59,034 nucleotides of DNA, taken from the NCBI GenBank assembly GCA_039182125.1, contig JBCDCH010000023.1, positions 1-59,034 of the forward strand, read 5' to 3'. This DNA comes from Planctomycetota bacterium. GTDB taxonomy: Bacteria; Planctomycetota; Phycisphaerae; Tepidisphaerales; Tepidisphaeraceae. This document shows positions 33,103 through 43,200 of the stretch, in pieces. Each line of letters starts with the position of its first letter. The first letter of the stretch is position 1. The notes under the pieces are model-generated. The model was not told the origin of the DNA. It saw nothing but the letters and a program-made list of their open reading frames with translations, and searched no databases. A program made the translations under genes and the position numbers.

Positions 33103-35109
33103 ATGCTCCGCCAACTCCGCTCGCTCACCGCACCGCCACGCCGTGAGCAGTACATGCGCCGATTCTTTGCGTACGCCCTGCGCTACAAGGCGTTGCTCGC
33201 CGTCGCGCTGGGCTTTGCGGTCTTCAAGTTCGTCCTGATCTACGCCTTCCCGTGGATCATCGGCACGGCCACGGACGTGCTGGCGGCGACCGGTGCGTTC
33301 GAGGCCGCGAGCATGGATCGTCGCAATCGCTGGCTCTTCTGGCTCGTCGTCGCCGGGGTGATCATTTCGGTCCTCCACGGCGTGACCTGGTATGGGCGCG
33401 GGTTCTACGCCCAGATGCTCGGCGTTCGCGTGATCCGCGACGTCCGTCAAGATTTGTTCAACCACCTGCACCGGTTGAGTCTGTATTTCTATTCCAAGGA
33501 ACGCTCCGGCAGCATCGCCTCGCGCCTGCTCGGCGACATCTCCAACGCGTCTCAGATCATCAACGGCGGCGTCATCAACGTCGCGATGGACACCGCGTCG
33601 ATCTTCGTGGGCTTGGGGTTCATGCTCTACATCGACTGGCGGCTGACGCTGGCGTCGATGCTGGCGATCCCGCCGTACATCCTGCTGTTCAAGTTTCTCA
33701 ACCCGCGCGTCCGTCGCGCGTCATGGCTGGTGCAGAGTTCGTTCAGCCGGATCAGCGGCAACGTTCAGGAGCGGCTCGCGGGCATCGCGCTGGTCAAGAC
33801 CTCGGCGGCGGAAGACCGCGAGCAGTCCGCCTTCGCGGTCGACGCCGAGATCCACTACGGCCGCAACGTCCGCGTGCAAAAGCTCAGCCAGTTCGTTGCC
33901 AGCTGTGCCGAACTGCTCGTGCATCTGAACCAGATCGTCGTCATCGGGTACGGCGGCTACCTCGCACTCCGCGGCGATATCACGCCCGGCGACGTGGTGA
34001 AGTTCATCGGCTACCTCGCGGTGATCTACATGCCCGTGCGCCGGTTCGCGGACGTGAACCTCGTTTGGCAACAGTCCGCCGCGAGCATCGAGCGGGTGTT
34101 CCAGGTGTTCGACATCACGCCGCGGATCACCGAGCGGCCCGACGCCGTTGCGACCGAGCCGACGCGCGGGGAGCTGCGTTTTGAAAACGTTTTCTTCGAC
34201 TACCACGACGAGTCCGACGAAAGCAAAGGCCTGCCCGAGCGGCACAACCCACGTGACTTGCGCGGCGAAGCGGTCCATGACGCGCGTCGGCAGAAACGGC
34301 GTGAGTTCGTCGACAAAGGTCGGCTGCGACAACGCAGGCGTGGCACCGATGTGTACGCCGAGCGGAAACGTGCCGCACAGGATCGTTACTTCAACCGAAA
34401 CACCGAACGGGACTGGGTTCTGGACAACCTCGACTTCACCGTCGCGCCGGGTGAGAAGGTCGCGCTGGTCGGGCCGTCGGGTGCGGGGAAGACGACGCTC
34501 GTCTCGCTGCTGCCCAGGCTGTACGACGTCGATCACGGTGCGATCAAGATCGACGACGTCGACATCCGCGACTACCGCTTGGACGTGCTCCGCCGCGCGA
34601 TCGGCATCGTGCAGCAGGATTCGTTCCTCTTTTCCGGCAGCGTCCGCGACAACCTCAAGTACGGAAAGCCCAACGCGACCGACGACGAGATGATCGCCGC
34701 CGCCCGGGCCGCCAACGCCCACGACTTCATCAGCAAGCTCGACGACGGTTACGACTCCCGCGTCGGCGAGCGTGGCGTCTCACTATCAGGTGGACAGAAG
34801 CAGCGCCTCTCCATCGCCCGTGCCATCCTCAAGGACCCGCGCATTCTCATCCTCGACGAAGCCACGAGCGCCCTCGATACCGAGAGCGAGCGGCTCGTGC
34901 AGGAAGCGCTCGAACGGCTCATGGAAAACCGTACCAGCCTGATCATCGCCCACCGCCTGAGCACGGTTCGCAACGCCGACCGGATCCTCGTGCTCAAGGA
35001 AGGCCGGGTTGTGGAGAGCGGCTGCCATGACGGGCTTGTTGCCGAGGGCGGGCTGTACGCCCGATTGGTCCGTCAGCAGTTCGGACCCGACGCGTCGGTC
35101 AACGAATGA
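33103..35109 (+). CDS. MsbA-type ABC exporter with an inserted basic segment
   Basis: A 668-residue fused ABC half-transporter with an N-terminal six-helix domain (about residues 30-330: YKALLAVALGFAVFKFVLIYAF, NVAMDTASIFVGLGFMLYI) and a C-terminal ATPase. The ATPase has Walker A GPSGAGKTT, Q-loop QQDSFLF, signature LSGGQKQRLS, Walker B ILILDEATSALD and the switch His in IAHRLST. Between RFENVFFDYHDE (about residue 368) and WVLDNLDFTV (about 437) lie roughly 65 extra residues rich in Arg/Lys/Glu, in a place where relatives have only a few. Such exporters move lipids, peptides or drugs; the substrate is not determined here. Confidence 0.88.
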   Translation: MLRQLRSLTAPPRREQYMRRFFAYALRYKALLAVALGFAVFKFVLIYAFPWIIGTATDVLAATGAFEAASMDRRNRWLFWLVVAGVIISVLHGVTWYGRGFYAQMLGVRVIRDVRQDLFNHLHRLSLYFYSKERSGSIASRLLGDISNASQIINGGVINVAMDTASIFVGLGFMLYIDWRLTLASMLAIPPYILLFKFLNPRVRRASWLVQSSFSRISGNVQERLAGIALVKTSAAEDREQSAFAVDAEIHYGRNVRVQKLSQFVASCAELLVHLNQIVVIGYGGYLALRGDITPGDVVKFIGYLAVIYMPVRRFADVNLVWQQSAASIERVFQVFDITPRITERPDAVATEPTRGELRFENVFFDYHDESDESKGLPERHNPRDLRGEAVHDARRQKRREFVDKGRLRQRRRGTDVYAERKRAAQDRYFNRNTERDWVLDNLDFTVAPGEKVALVGPSGAGKTTLVSLLPRLYDVDHGAIKIDDVDIRDYRLDVLRRAIGIVQQDSFLFSGSVRDNLKYGKPNATDDEMIAAARAANAHDFISKLDDGYDSRVGERGVSLSGGQKQRLSIARAILKDPRILILDEATSALDTESERLVQEALERLMENRTSLIIAHRLSTVRNADRILVLKEGRVVESGCHDGLVAEGGLYARLVRQQFGPDASVNE

Positions 35110-35209
35110 TTCGCACAGTCGTGTCATCGACCTCACCAACGCCGGACGGACATTCCAAACTCGCAGGCAATCGCGTCGATCGTGCGGTCAAATGTGGTAC
35201 GCTCGGACG

Positions 35210-37498
35210 ATGCGCAGTCTGATCGAAACCCTCGAAAACCGTCGGTTGTTGGCGGCTTACACGGAATTCTTCGCCGACGGATCGTCGCTCCGCGTGAGCG
35301 ATGGCAGCGATGCCGGGCTCGACGCATTCTTGAATAGCCAGGGTTTCGACGGGCTCGGCGGGTTGCTCGATTCGCTCGGGTCACCGACGGAGTTCGTGAA
35401 TCGTGCCGCCGGTAAGCCGACCGTCGGCGGCGAGATGCCGGGCTTCGATCCGACCGGCACCGCGGCCGAGGAGTACTTCACGCCCCGTTCGGTGCAGAGC
35501 CCCGACGATCGCGTCCGTGTGACCAACACGACCGACTTCCCGTTCAGTGCGGTCGGCCGGACCAACATCGGCTGCAGCGGGGCGATGATCAGCCCGTTCC
35601 ACTTTCTCACGGCCGGCCATTGCGTGACGTCCGGCGGACAGTTGCGTGACTTGGGCGCGATGGGCGTTTCGCTCGGGCAGAACGGCAGCGCTCGACCGTT
35701 CGGCACCGCCGAGGCCGTGAGCGTCCGGGTGTACGACTCGTGGCTCAATCAAGGCGCATGGGAGGACGACTGGGCACTGATCACGCTCGATCGCTCGGTC
35801 GGTGATTTCGCCGGGTACTTCGGTTATCGCCATTACGAGGGCGTATCCGACCTCAACGGTCGGCAGGTCACCATCCTCCAGTACCCCGGCGATAAACCGT
35901 TCGGCACGCAATGGACCGCGTCCGGACCCATCGGCTTCGCGGACGAAACCAAGGTCTACTACAACGGCACGCTCGACACTGCCGGCGGCTCCTCCGGCTC
36001 GGGCGTTTGGGAATGGCTGCCAGGTGACGAGACACCGATGATCCTGGCCGTCCACGGCTACGGCGGGGCGGGGCCGAGCGGGGGTTTCAACTCCGGCGCA
36101 CGCATCGATGCCGAGAAGTTCAACGACCTCAACAACTGGATCGCGACGGACACCGCCAACGCCCAACCGACCGAGCGGGCCGACGTCGTGGACCACGACA
36201 ACCAACTCGCCACGTCGACCTCCACGCTATCGACCTACGCCGCCGATGCTGGCGACACGCTCACCGCCGACTTCAAGCTACGCAACGTCGGTACGCTTCC
36301 GACCGGCAGCATGAGCGTTGGCATCTACGCCTCGACCAACACGACGATCTCACGCGGCGACGTTTTCATCGGCTCGCTCGTTGTCGACAGCATCGACCCT
36401 TACACCTCGGCGGACATCCAGTGGACCGGCACCATCCCGGCAACACTCGCCGACGGCAACTACACCATCGGCTGGATCGCCGACGATGGCGAAACGGTCG
36501 CCGAGTTCCGCGAGGACAACAACACCGGCTTCGTCAATGACATCCTCGTCATCGGGGAGGGTGAGCCGTCGCCGAACGTGCCCGACCGATTCGAGAGCAA
36601 TGAATCCCGGGCCACCGCGACCGACCTCGGTACACTCGGCACCGCCGTCGAGGCCAACCTCACCATCCACAACGGCACGGACGATGACTACTTCAAGTTC
36701 GTCGCCGCCGAGTCCGGGCAGGTCGTGGTTGATCTGTTCTTCGACGGCAACGTTGGCGACATCGACGCCGCCATTCAGAACGCCGACGGCAACGACCTCG
36801 ACACCGGTCTCAGCGGCAACTCCAACGAGCGCATGACCGCCAACGTCATTGCCGGCGAGACCTACTACGTCCATGTGTACGGCTGGAACGGTGCGGTCAA
36901 CACCTACGACATGCAGATCGTCGCGCCGCAAGACACGGTCGCTCCCTTCGCCACGCAGTCGTTCTTCACGTTCGAGTTCGCTCACACCGCCCAGTTCTTC
37001 TTCTCCGAACCGATCAGTCCGACCATCGACCCGGATGCGTTGACGCTCGTGGATCTGGCCAGCGGCGATGCGATCGAGGCCGAGTTTGAACTCAACTACG
37101 GCGGTGATAGCTCGTTCTGGTTGCTCTGGTTCGAACCATTGCCCGACGGTGATTACGTCCTGACCGTCGATGATGCCGGGGTTACCGATCTTGCGGGCAA
37201 TCCGCTGTCGGCCGACGCGACGCTGTCGTTCTTCGTCCTTGCCGGCGACACCGACCGCGACCGCGACGTCGATCTGTTCGACGCGCTCAACCTCCAACGC
37301 AACTTCGGCCGCACGGACGCTCCGGTCTTTTCCGACGGCGATCTGGACTACGACGGCGACGTGGACCTGTTCGATGCCCTGATCCTCCAACGCAACTTCG
37401 GTGCGAACCTGCCGGGCGGCGGCGAGGCGGAGTCGCTCTTCGCCGGTGGTCGTGGCGGTTCGCGTGCGGAAGGGCGATTGGCTGCCGGACTGCTGTGA
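35210..37498 (+). CDS. Secreted V8-like serine protease with CARDB, PPC and dockerin-like tail
   Basis: A 762-residue exported protein starting MRSLIETLENRRLLAA; the frame opens earlier but this start carries the leader. The protease domain has a chymotrypsin-fold triad: H137 in LTAGHCV, D187 in EDDWALI and S262 in GGSSGSG, most like the V8/glutamyl endopeptidase group. A CARDB-type domain (LTADFKLRNVGTLPTGSMSVGI), a pre-peptidase C-terminal domain (DDYFKFVAAESGQVVVDLFF) and a bacterial Ig-like domain (FFFSEPISPTIDPDALTLVD) follow. The end has two EF-hand-like dockerin motifs (DTDRDRDVDLFDALNLQRNF and DLDYDGDVDLFDALILQRNF). A bidirectional terminator separates it from the next gene. Confidence 0.88.
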   Translation: MRSLIETLENRRLLAAYTEFFADGSSLRVSDGSDAGLDAFLNSQGFDGLGGLLDSLGSPTEFVNRAAGKPTVGGEMPGFDPTGTAAEEYFTPRSVQSPDDRVRVTNTTDFPFSAVGRTNIGCSGAMISPFHFLTAGHCVTSGGQLRDLGAMGVSLGQNGSARPFGTAEAVSVRVYDSWLNQGAWEDDWALITLDRSVGDFAGYFGYRHYEGVSDLNGRQVTILQYPGDKPFGTQWTASGPIGFADETKVYYNGTLDTAGGSSGSGVWEWLPGDETPMILAVHGYGGAGPSGGFNSGARIDAEKFNDLNNWIATDTANAQPTERADVVDHDNQLATSTSTLSTYAADAGDTLTADFKLRNVGTLPTGSMSVGIYASTNTTISRGDVFIGSLVVDSIDPYTSADIQWTGTIPATLADGNYTIGWIADDGETVAEFREDNNTGFVNDILVIGEGEPSPNVPDRFESNESRATATDLGTLGTAVEANLTIHNGTDDDYFKFVAAESGQVVVDLFFDGNVGDIDAAIQNADGNDLDTGLSGNSNERMTANVIAGETYYVHVYGWNGAVNTYDMQIVAPQDTVAPFATQSFFTFEFAHTAQFFFSEPISPTIDPDALTLVDLASGDAIEAEFELNYGGDSSFWLLWFEPLPDGDYVLTVDDAGVTDLAGNPLSADATLSFFVLAGDTDRDRDVDLFDALNLQRNFGRTDAPVFSDGDLDYDGDVDLFDALILQRNFGANLPGGGEAESLFAGGRGGSRAEGRLAAGLL

Positions 37499-37534
37499 TG
37501 CCCGATTGGTGAGGCGTCCATGGCATCACACGAA

Positions 37535-37571
37535 AACACCGGCCGCGGAAGTTACTTCCGCGGCCGGTGTT
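37535..37571. terminator. Bidirectional terminator between convergent protease genes
   Basis: A perfect 17-base-pair stem (AACACCGGCCGCGGAAG and its complement) with loop TTA. It is flanked by A-rich bases on the left (CGAAAA) and TGTG on the right. It lies between two stop codons of convergent genes, so it can act on both. Confidence 0.8.
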
Positions 37572-37596
37572 GTGCGTTACAACTCTTGGTTGTCGA

Positions 37597-40098
37597 TCAG
37601 ATCAACTCGCGGGCCAGGCCACGGCTCTCGGAGCGCCCGCTATTGCCGAACAGGCTGTTACTCGGTGACGCGCCTGCGAAGACATTGCCGCCGTTGAACG
37701 TACCGAACCGAGCGTCGTTACCACCCAAGGCGAATCGCGCTCCGCCCGTGCCGAACCCGGCAGGCTCCGGAAGATTCTCACCGAAGTTGCGGACGAGGAT
37801 CAGGGCGTCGAACAGGTCCACGTCGTTGTCGTAGTCGAGATCACCGTCGCTGTATAGTGGGTTGTCGGTGTCACCGAAGCTGCGTTGGAGGTTGAGCGCG
37901 TCGAACAGATCCACGTCGCGGTCACCGTCGGTGTCGCCATTGAGGAAGTAGAAGTTCGACGTGACCGGATCGGCAACCACGCTGGTGTCATCGGCCGCCG
38001 CGACGCCGCTGAGTGTGGCGATGTAGTTGCCGTTGGGCAGTGCATCGAGCACACCGTCGGGGGCGTACGTCGCGGTCACCAGGCCACCCGAGAAGTTCAG
38101 GGCAAAGTCGCTCGCATTGGGTGTCTCACCCCCCGAGGTGTTGATGATTTCAAACACCGCGTTGTCGATGTTGACGTTGGCGTCGAACTCGAACAACGAC
38201 TGGGCGGACTGCCCGCGACGGAAGGACGATTCGGTCAGCACCGGCGCGGAAACTTCCGACGGTTGGGTGCCGAAGAGATTCAGGCTCCAGTTCTGGAACG
38301 TACCGACGTCACCGTTGAACCGGTCGCGGACGTTGAGCGTCCAGACACCATCGGACTCCTCGCCCCAGTGGAGCGTCGAGTTGTACGTCCAGTCGGTATA
38401 GTTGTCGCTGTCGAAGCTGGTGCGGTGCAGGAACGACTCGGTACCGTCGGGGCTGGTGAGGATCAGTTCGAGGTCGCCGGTGAAGGAGTGGGAAGCGTCG
38501 AAGTAGACTTCGACATGCTCGACCACGAGGCCGGCTTCGACGTTGACCTGGGCGGTGATGCCGCCGGAATTGTTGTCGGGGATGGTCTGGTTGACCACGA
38601 GGTTGCCGGTGGTGTAACCGACTTCGGGGCCGACGTTGGTCCAGGTCTGAGCCGCTTGTACGGCGGCTAGGGCGTCGATGTTGCCGTGGCCATACGCCTC
38701 GCTGACGGTAAAGCCGGCACCGTTGGTCTGCCAGGTGCTGTCGGACGGGTCGACGGTTTCGGCGGTCTGTACAAGAATGTGCTGAACGTCGCGGTAGGTC
38801 AGGTTGGGATTAGCCGAGAGCATCAAGGCGATCACACCCGAGGCTAGCGGGGTGGCTGCCGAAGTACCGCCAAAGCTGCTGGTGTAGCCGGAGTTGATCG
38901 CGGTGGTGACGATGTCGCGGCTACCGCCATCGGACGGGGCGACCACGAGTAGATTGGACCCGCGCTCGGAGTAGGAGGCCCGATCGCCGAAGTTGTTGAT
39001 CGCCCCGACGGCGATGGTGTGTCGGCTGTTGGCGTAGCCGTCGTAGTTGGAGTTGTCGGAGTTGCCGCCGTTGCCGCCGGCCCAGGTGATGATGCCGCCG
39101 AGGCCGTCACGACCGGTGGTCGCGGTGCTGGCCAGCGCGGCCGCCGTCAGGGGGCCGGGTCCCTCGAGGTGGGCAAAGTCTGCAGGCCCCCAGCTGTTGG
39201 AGAAGATGTCGATGTCGTCGTTGTTCCAGGTCAGGGCCTGTGCTTCGACCGAGTCGGGCTCGAAGTCGGAGATCAGACGCAGGCCGGCGAGTTGGGCCTG
39301 GGGTGCGGCACCCGAGACGCCGACGCCGTTGCCACCCCGGGCCGCAGCGATGCCGGCGACGGGCGTGCCGTGGAAGTCGAAGCTGCCTTGCGGCGAGGGG
39401 TTGTTGTCGTTGTCGTTGAAGTCGCGGTCGAGGTCCGTGCGGTAGTTCGGGCTGATGTCAGGGTGGGTCAGTTGCACGCCATCGTCGACGATGCCGATGA
39501 CCACGCCGGCGCCCTGCGTGATGTCCCACGCGCCGGTGACGTTGGCATCGATGCCGGCCACGCCGCCGCCTTGGCCGGTGTTACGCAGGTGCCATTGCTG
39601 GCCAAACTGTGGATCGTTCGGGATCAGTCGCTTGGAACGTTCCTGAACGACCGACGGGTAGAACTGACTCACACCCGCCGCACCGTCAAGTCGCTCGACG
39701 GCGACGGTCGGGTCGGCGAATGTCACGTAGAACGCGTCGTTGAGAATGCCGCTGCGTTCGATGGCCGCGTCGGGGATGGCCCGACCGAGTTGAGCGAGCG
39801 TGCTGTCGGATCGGATGACCCAATCGTTGGTGCCATTGAGCGTGACTTGGTCGTATTGGGTCAGGTCACTTACGTCGTTCCATGCGCGGTCAATGACGTC
39901 GTCAAAGGGATTGGTGTCGCGACCGGCGTCGGGCGTAACGACCGGCAGGATCGTGGCCGGCACATCGCGGAGGTCTGAGAATTTCTCCAAGTCGACCGCG
40001 TCAACCGCAGGGGAGACGGAAAGGAGGCGGCGATCTTCAAGCCGCTCAAACGGTTCAACGACGCGGGCAGCAGCACGGGAAATCAATTTGGAAACCAT
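37597..40098 (-). CDS. Kexin-like subtilisin protease with P domain and dockerin-like tail
   Basis: An 833-residue secreted protease. The leader ends FERLEDRRLLS. A propeptide-like region precedes the subtilase domain, whose triad is D205 (GIVDDGVQLTHPD), H243 (HGTPVAG) and S413 (GGTSAATP). A proprotein-convertase P domain follows at about 510-630 (VVEHVEVYFDASHSFTGDLELIL, DGVWTLNVRDRFNGDVGTFQNWSL). An Ig-like stretch leads to the dockerin-like tail GDTDGDRDVDLFDALNLQRSFG and DLDYDNDVDLFDALILVRNFG, near-identical to the neighbours' tails. A final Gly/Arg/Asn-rich extension of about 50 residues is unusual. It acts outside the cytoplasm; the substrate is unknown. Confidence 0.88.
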   Translation of the reverse strand: MVSKLISRAAARVVEPFERLEDRRLLSVSPAVDAVDLEKFSDLRDVPATILPVVTPDAGRDTNPFDDVIDRAWNDVSDLTQYDQVTLNGTNDWVIRSDSTLAQLGRAIPDAAIERSGILNDAFYVTFADPTVAVERLDGAAGVSQFYPSVVQERSKRLIPNDPQFGQQWHLRNTGQGGGVAGIDANVTGAWDITQGAGVVIGIVDDGVQLTHPDISPNYRTDLDRDFNDNDNNPSPQGSFDFHGTPVAGIAAARGGNGVGVSGAAPQAQLAGLRLISDFEPDSVEAQALTWNNDDIDIFSNSWGPADFAHLEGPGPLTAAALASTATTGRDGLGGIITWAGGNGGNSDNSNYDGYANSRHTIAVGAINNFGDRASYSERGSNLLVVAPSDGGSRDIVTTAINSGYTSSFGGTSAATPLASGVIALMLSANPNLTYRDVQHILVQTAETVDPSDSTWQTNGAGFTVSEAYGHGNIDALAAVQAAQTWTNVGPEVGYTTGNLVVNQTIPDNNSGGITAQVNVEAGLVVEHVEVYFDASHSFTGDLELILTSPDGTESFLHRTSFDSDNYTDWTYNSTLHWGEESDGVWTLNVRDRFNGDVGTFQNWSLNLFGTQPSEVSAPVLTESSFRRGQSAQSLFEFDANVNIDNAVFEIINTSGGETPNASDFALNFSGGLVTATYAPDGVLDALPNGNYIATLSGVAAADDTSVVADPVTSNFYFLNGDTDGDRDVDLFDALNLQRSFGDTDNPLYSDGDLDYDNDVDLFDALILVRNFGENLPEPAGFGTGGARFALGGNDARFGTFNGGNVFAGASPSNSLFGNSGRSESRGLARELI

Positions 40099-40220
40099 AA
40101 GAGTCGATCCTGGAAAAAGCGGTGAGGTACATTTGCTCCGTCAAGCCTGCCGGGCCGGCGGCCATCATGGGATACAGACCGGAAAGTGTACCTCAAATAC
40201 GCCGTCGGAGAGGTGGAGGA

Positions 40221-43200
40221 TCACCGCGAAAAATCAAAAAGCGTGATTTTGAAATGCGGTAAACCGTCGTCATCGGCTTCCGAGAGGTCGTCAATCCTCG
40301 GCTCCTCCTTCGCGAACAGCGAAACCAGCGGTACTCCACCGCGTCGTTCTGTGCCGTCTGGGAGGGTCGAACCGAAGTTTCGCTGGAGAATGAGCGCGTC
40401 GAAGAGATCGACATCGCCGTCGTAATCAAGGTCGCCCTCGGAGAACAGCGGATCGTCGGTGCGGCCGAAGTTGCGCACCAGATCGATCGCGTCAAAGAGA
40501 TCGACATCACGGTCGCGATCGAGGTCGCCGGCGAGGACGAAGAAGCCGAAGCTCAGATCTTCCTGCAAGAGATTGCCCACTGCGTCCTCGACGCTTCCCG
40601 CAGCGAGAGACACGCTGTAGTTCCCGTCGGGCAAGGGGGTCAGTTCGCCACCGGCGTTGATGCCGCCGATGAAGCCAAACGATGCCGTCTGGGTCGTCTC
40701 GTCGTAGATCAACTCGATGTCATTGGTGCTGACGACCAGGTTGAAATCGAGATTCCGAATCGTGACGTCGCCGACATCGACCGAGTCCGCGACCGATTCG
40801 CTGAAGGCGATTTCGACTCTGTGTGGCAGCGCGTCGAAGTTGAAGCTGCTTCGGACAATCGTCGGTGCCGTGGCGACAAGGACCGATGGACCCTCAGTGG
40901 CATAGGTGCCATCCTCATCGGTCAGGCTTGCGGTGATTTGGAACGCCTCTTCGGATTGGTAGGTGTGGGTTGCCGATGTCGCGTTGCCGGGGAGCGTGTC
41001 GATGCTTCCGTCGCCCCAGTCAATGGTCCAATTTACGGGCGTGTCGTCAGCGACGTCGGTGCTTGATAGCGCGAGGGTGTAGGTCTCGAAGTGGCCGACG
41101 TTGGCCGGCCCGGTGACCGACAACACTGGTGCAACATTGATGATGTCAACGGTAGCCTCGGCGATACTGACCGAACCGGCAGCATCGGTCACACGCAAAG
41201 CGACCGTGCGGGTAGCGGGACCGTCGATGTTTTCTGCGGAGAAGATTGCTGACGATCCGACGACATCCGTATCAAACCCGGTCCCGTCGTAGTCCAAGTC
41301 CCAGGCGTATTCACTCACGGCGAGCCCTGGGGCCACTACGGCGTTTCCGATAAGTGTCGCGCTGCCGCCCTCCTGTACGACTGCGTCGGGCGCGATGGCT
41401 CGCGTACTGAATGTGACTTGGCGGACGCCTGTGGGCGTATTGATGAAGATCAACCCGCCGTCCCGCGCGACCTCCATCATGCCATCGTCAAACTGGAGCG
41501 ATGACGAGAAGCTCTCACCCAAGCTGACACTGTCGACCACGGTCCACGTAGCGGTTTCATAAGCGAAGATCGTGCCGCCCTCGTGGACGTAGAGCAAGTC
41601 GGCGGCAGGATCGAACGCCAGGCCGGCGTCACGGCCTGGAAGGTTCGTGATGACGTTCATCTCACGGTCGAAGACTCGAATGCCCCCGCCGAGTTCGGCC
41701 GCGACGTATGCGCCGTTACGGCTCACGGCAGTGAGGACGCTGCTGAGAAACGTGCCGGTGTTGACTGAGCCGACCAGTTCATCAACGACGGGGTCGTAGG
41801 TGAAGATCGGCCCACTGGAAATGTTGCTTTCACTGAAGGCGATGAGCGTCCCATCAGCGCTGCGACTCATACCCGTGCGTTGCCGGACCTCACCAAACCC
41901 GGAACCGATGTCGAGGATTTGGAAGCTTCCGGTGACGGGATCGATTTCACGGACGGGCACCCAACCGCTGCCACGATACTCACCATCGGCAAGCACCTTA
42001 CCGTCGGCGGTGGCTGCGAAATCCCAGATGCCGCCCTCACCGAAGTCATAGGTGTAACTGATCTCGTCAAACGACTGCTCGATATCGCCACCGGTGGTCT
42101 CCAGCACATCGAGTTGGTCTAAGTCAACGGTGTAGAACAACCCGCTGCCGCCCACGTAATCCGCTTCGCCCGTGACCAGGTAGTTGCCATCGAGCGTCAC
42201 ATCCAGCCCGAGCAGCCGGGCCCCGAGTTCCAGCGGTTCGAGAAGGGTTTCGGTAGCAAGGTCGTAGCGTTTGACGACACCGCGATTCGTGCTGACATAC
42301 AACCGCTGGCGCTGGGCATCGAAAGCCAATCCGTTGCGATCGTCGATCGGCAGCAGTGAAACATCGCCGGGGACGTGCACAGAAATGCCCCCAACCGTTG
42401 CTACAACGTTGCTGTTCTCGTCGAGCAGCGAGATCGCGTGAGTACCAGGTGTCTGGAAGCTCACGGAGAACTCGGCCGTTCCATTGTCGTCGCCGTCGAA
42501 CGTGTAAGGCAATGGCAGATCAGCGTTGGGATCGGTGCTGGCGAACGAAACGGTGCCGGCGAAGTTGATCGCCGGTTCACCCGCAGCGTCGAATACGCTC
42601 ACCCGGAATTTGTCTTCCACGCCGGTCCGGATAAACCGACTGTTGCCCTCGACCACAAACGATGCGGCTTGTCCGTCGGAGACCGGAAGTTCGACCGACA
42701 CGAACCCGTTGCCGTCGCTGACGAACACCCGTCCATCGCCGACCACCATCTCGCCACGGTCGAACCGTGCGCTTCCGTTGATGGTGCGTCCGATCGGAAC
42801 GCGGTACTTCTCTTGCCAGGTCAGTGTGTCGAACGCCGCCAGTTCGTTGCCGAACGTGACGTACAGCCGATTGATCTGCGGGTCGAACGCGAAGCCGCCA
42901 AGGCTCTGGCCCGGGGACGTAAGTGATGTGACGCCGCCAAGTTGGTCATCGAAAATCGAAAGCCCGCTGCCGACGGGCATGGCAAAGTACTCGCCATCCC
43001 GGCTCATCTCGTGCAATCGACTGCTGAGAAACTGGCCGGTACTGATCGAGGCGTCCCAATCGTTTGCGGCGGCGTTGTAAAGGTGGAGCGGGCCGCTGGA
43101 GATGTTGCTTTCCGAGAGGCCCGCAGCGCTGTAGTCGGCCGACCGGCTCAGACCGCTGTTTTGTCGAACACTCGACAGGCCGCGGCTGCTTACCGTGATC

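Noticed and set aside
33721-34722. 333-codon minus-strand ORF over the ABC exporter
   Set aside because: It is antisense to a gene with intact Walker and signature motifs. Part of it also covers the unusual insertion, but the plus frame stays open there.
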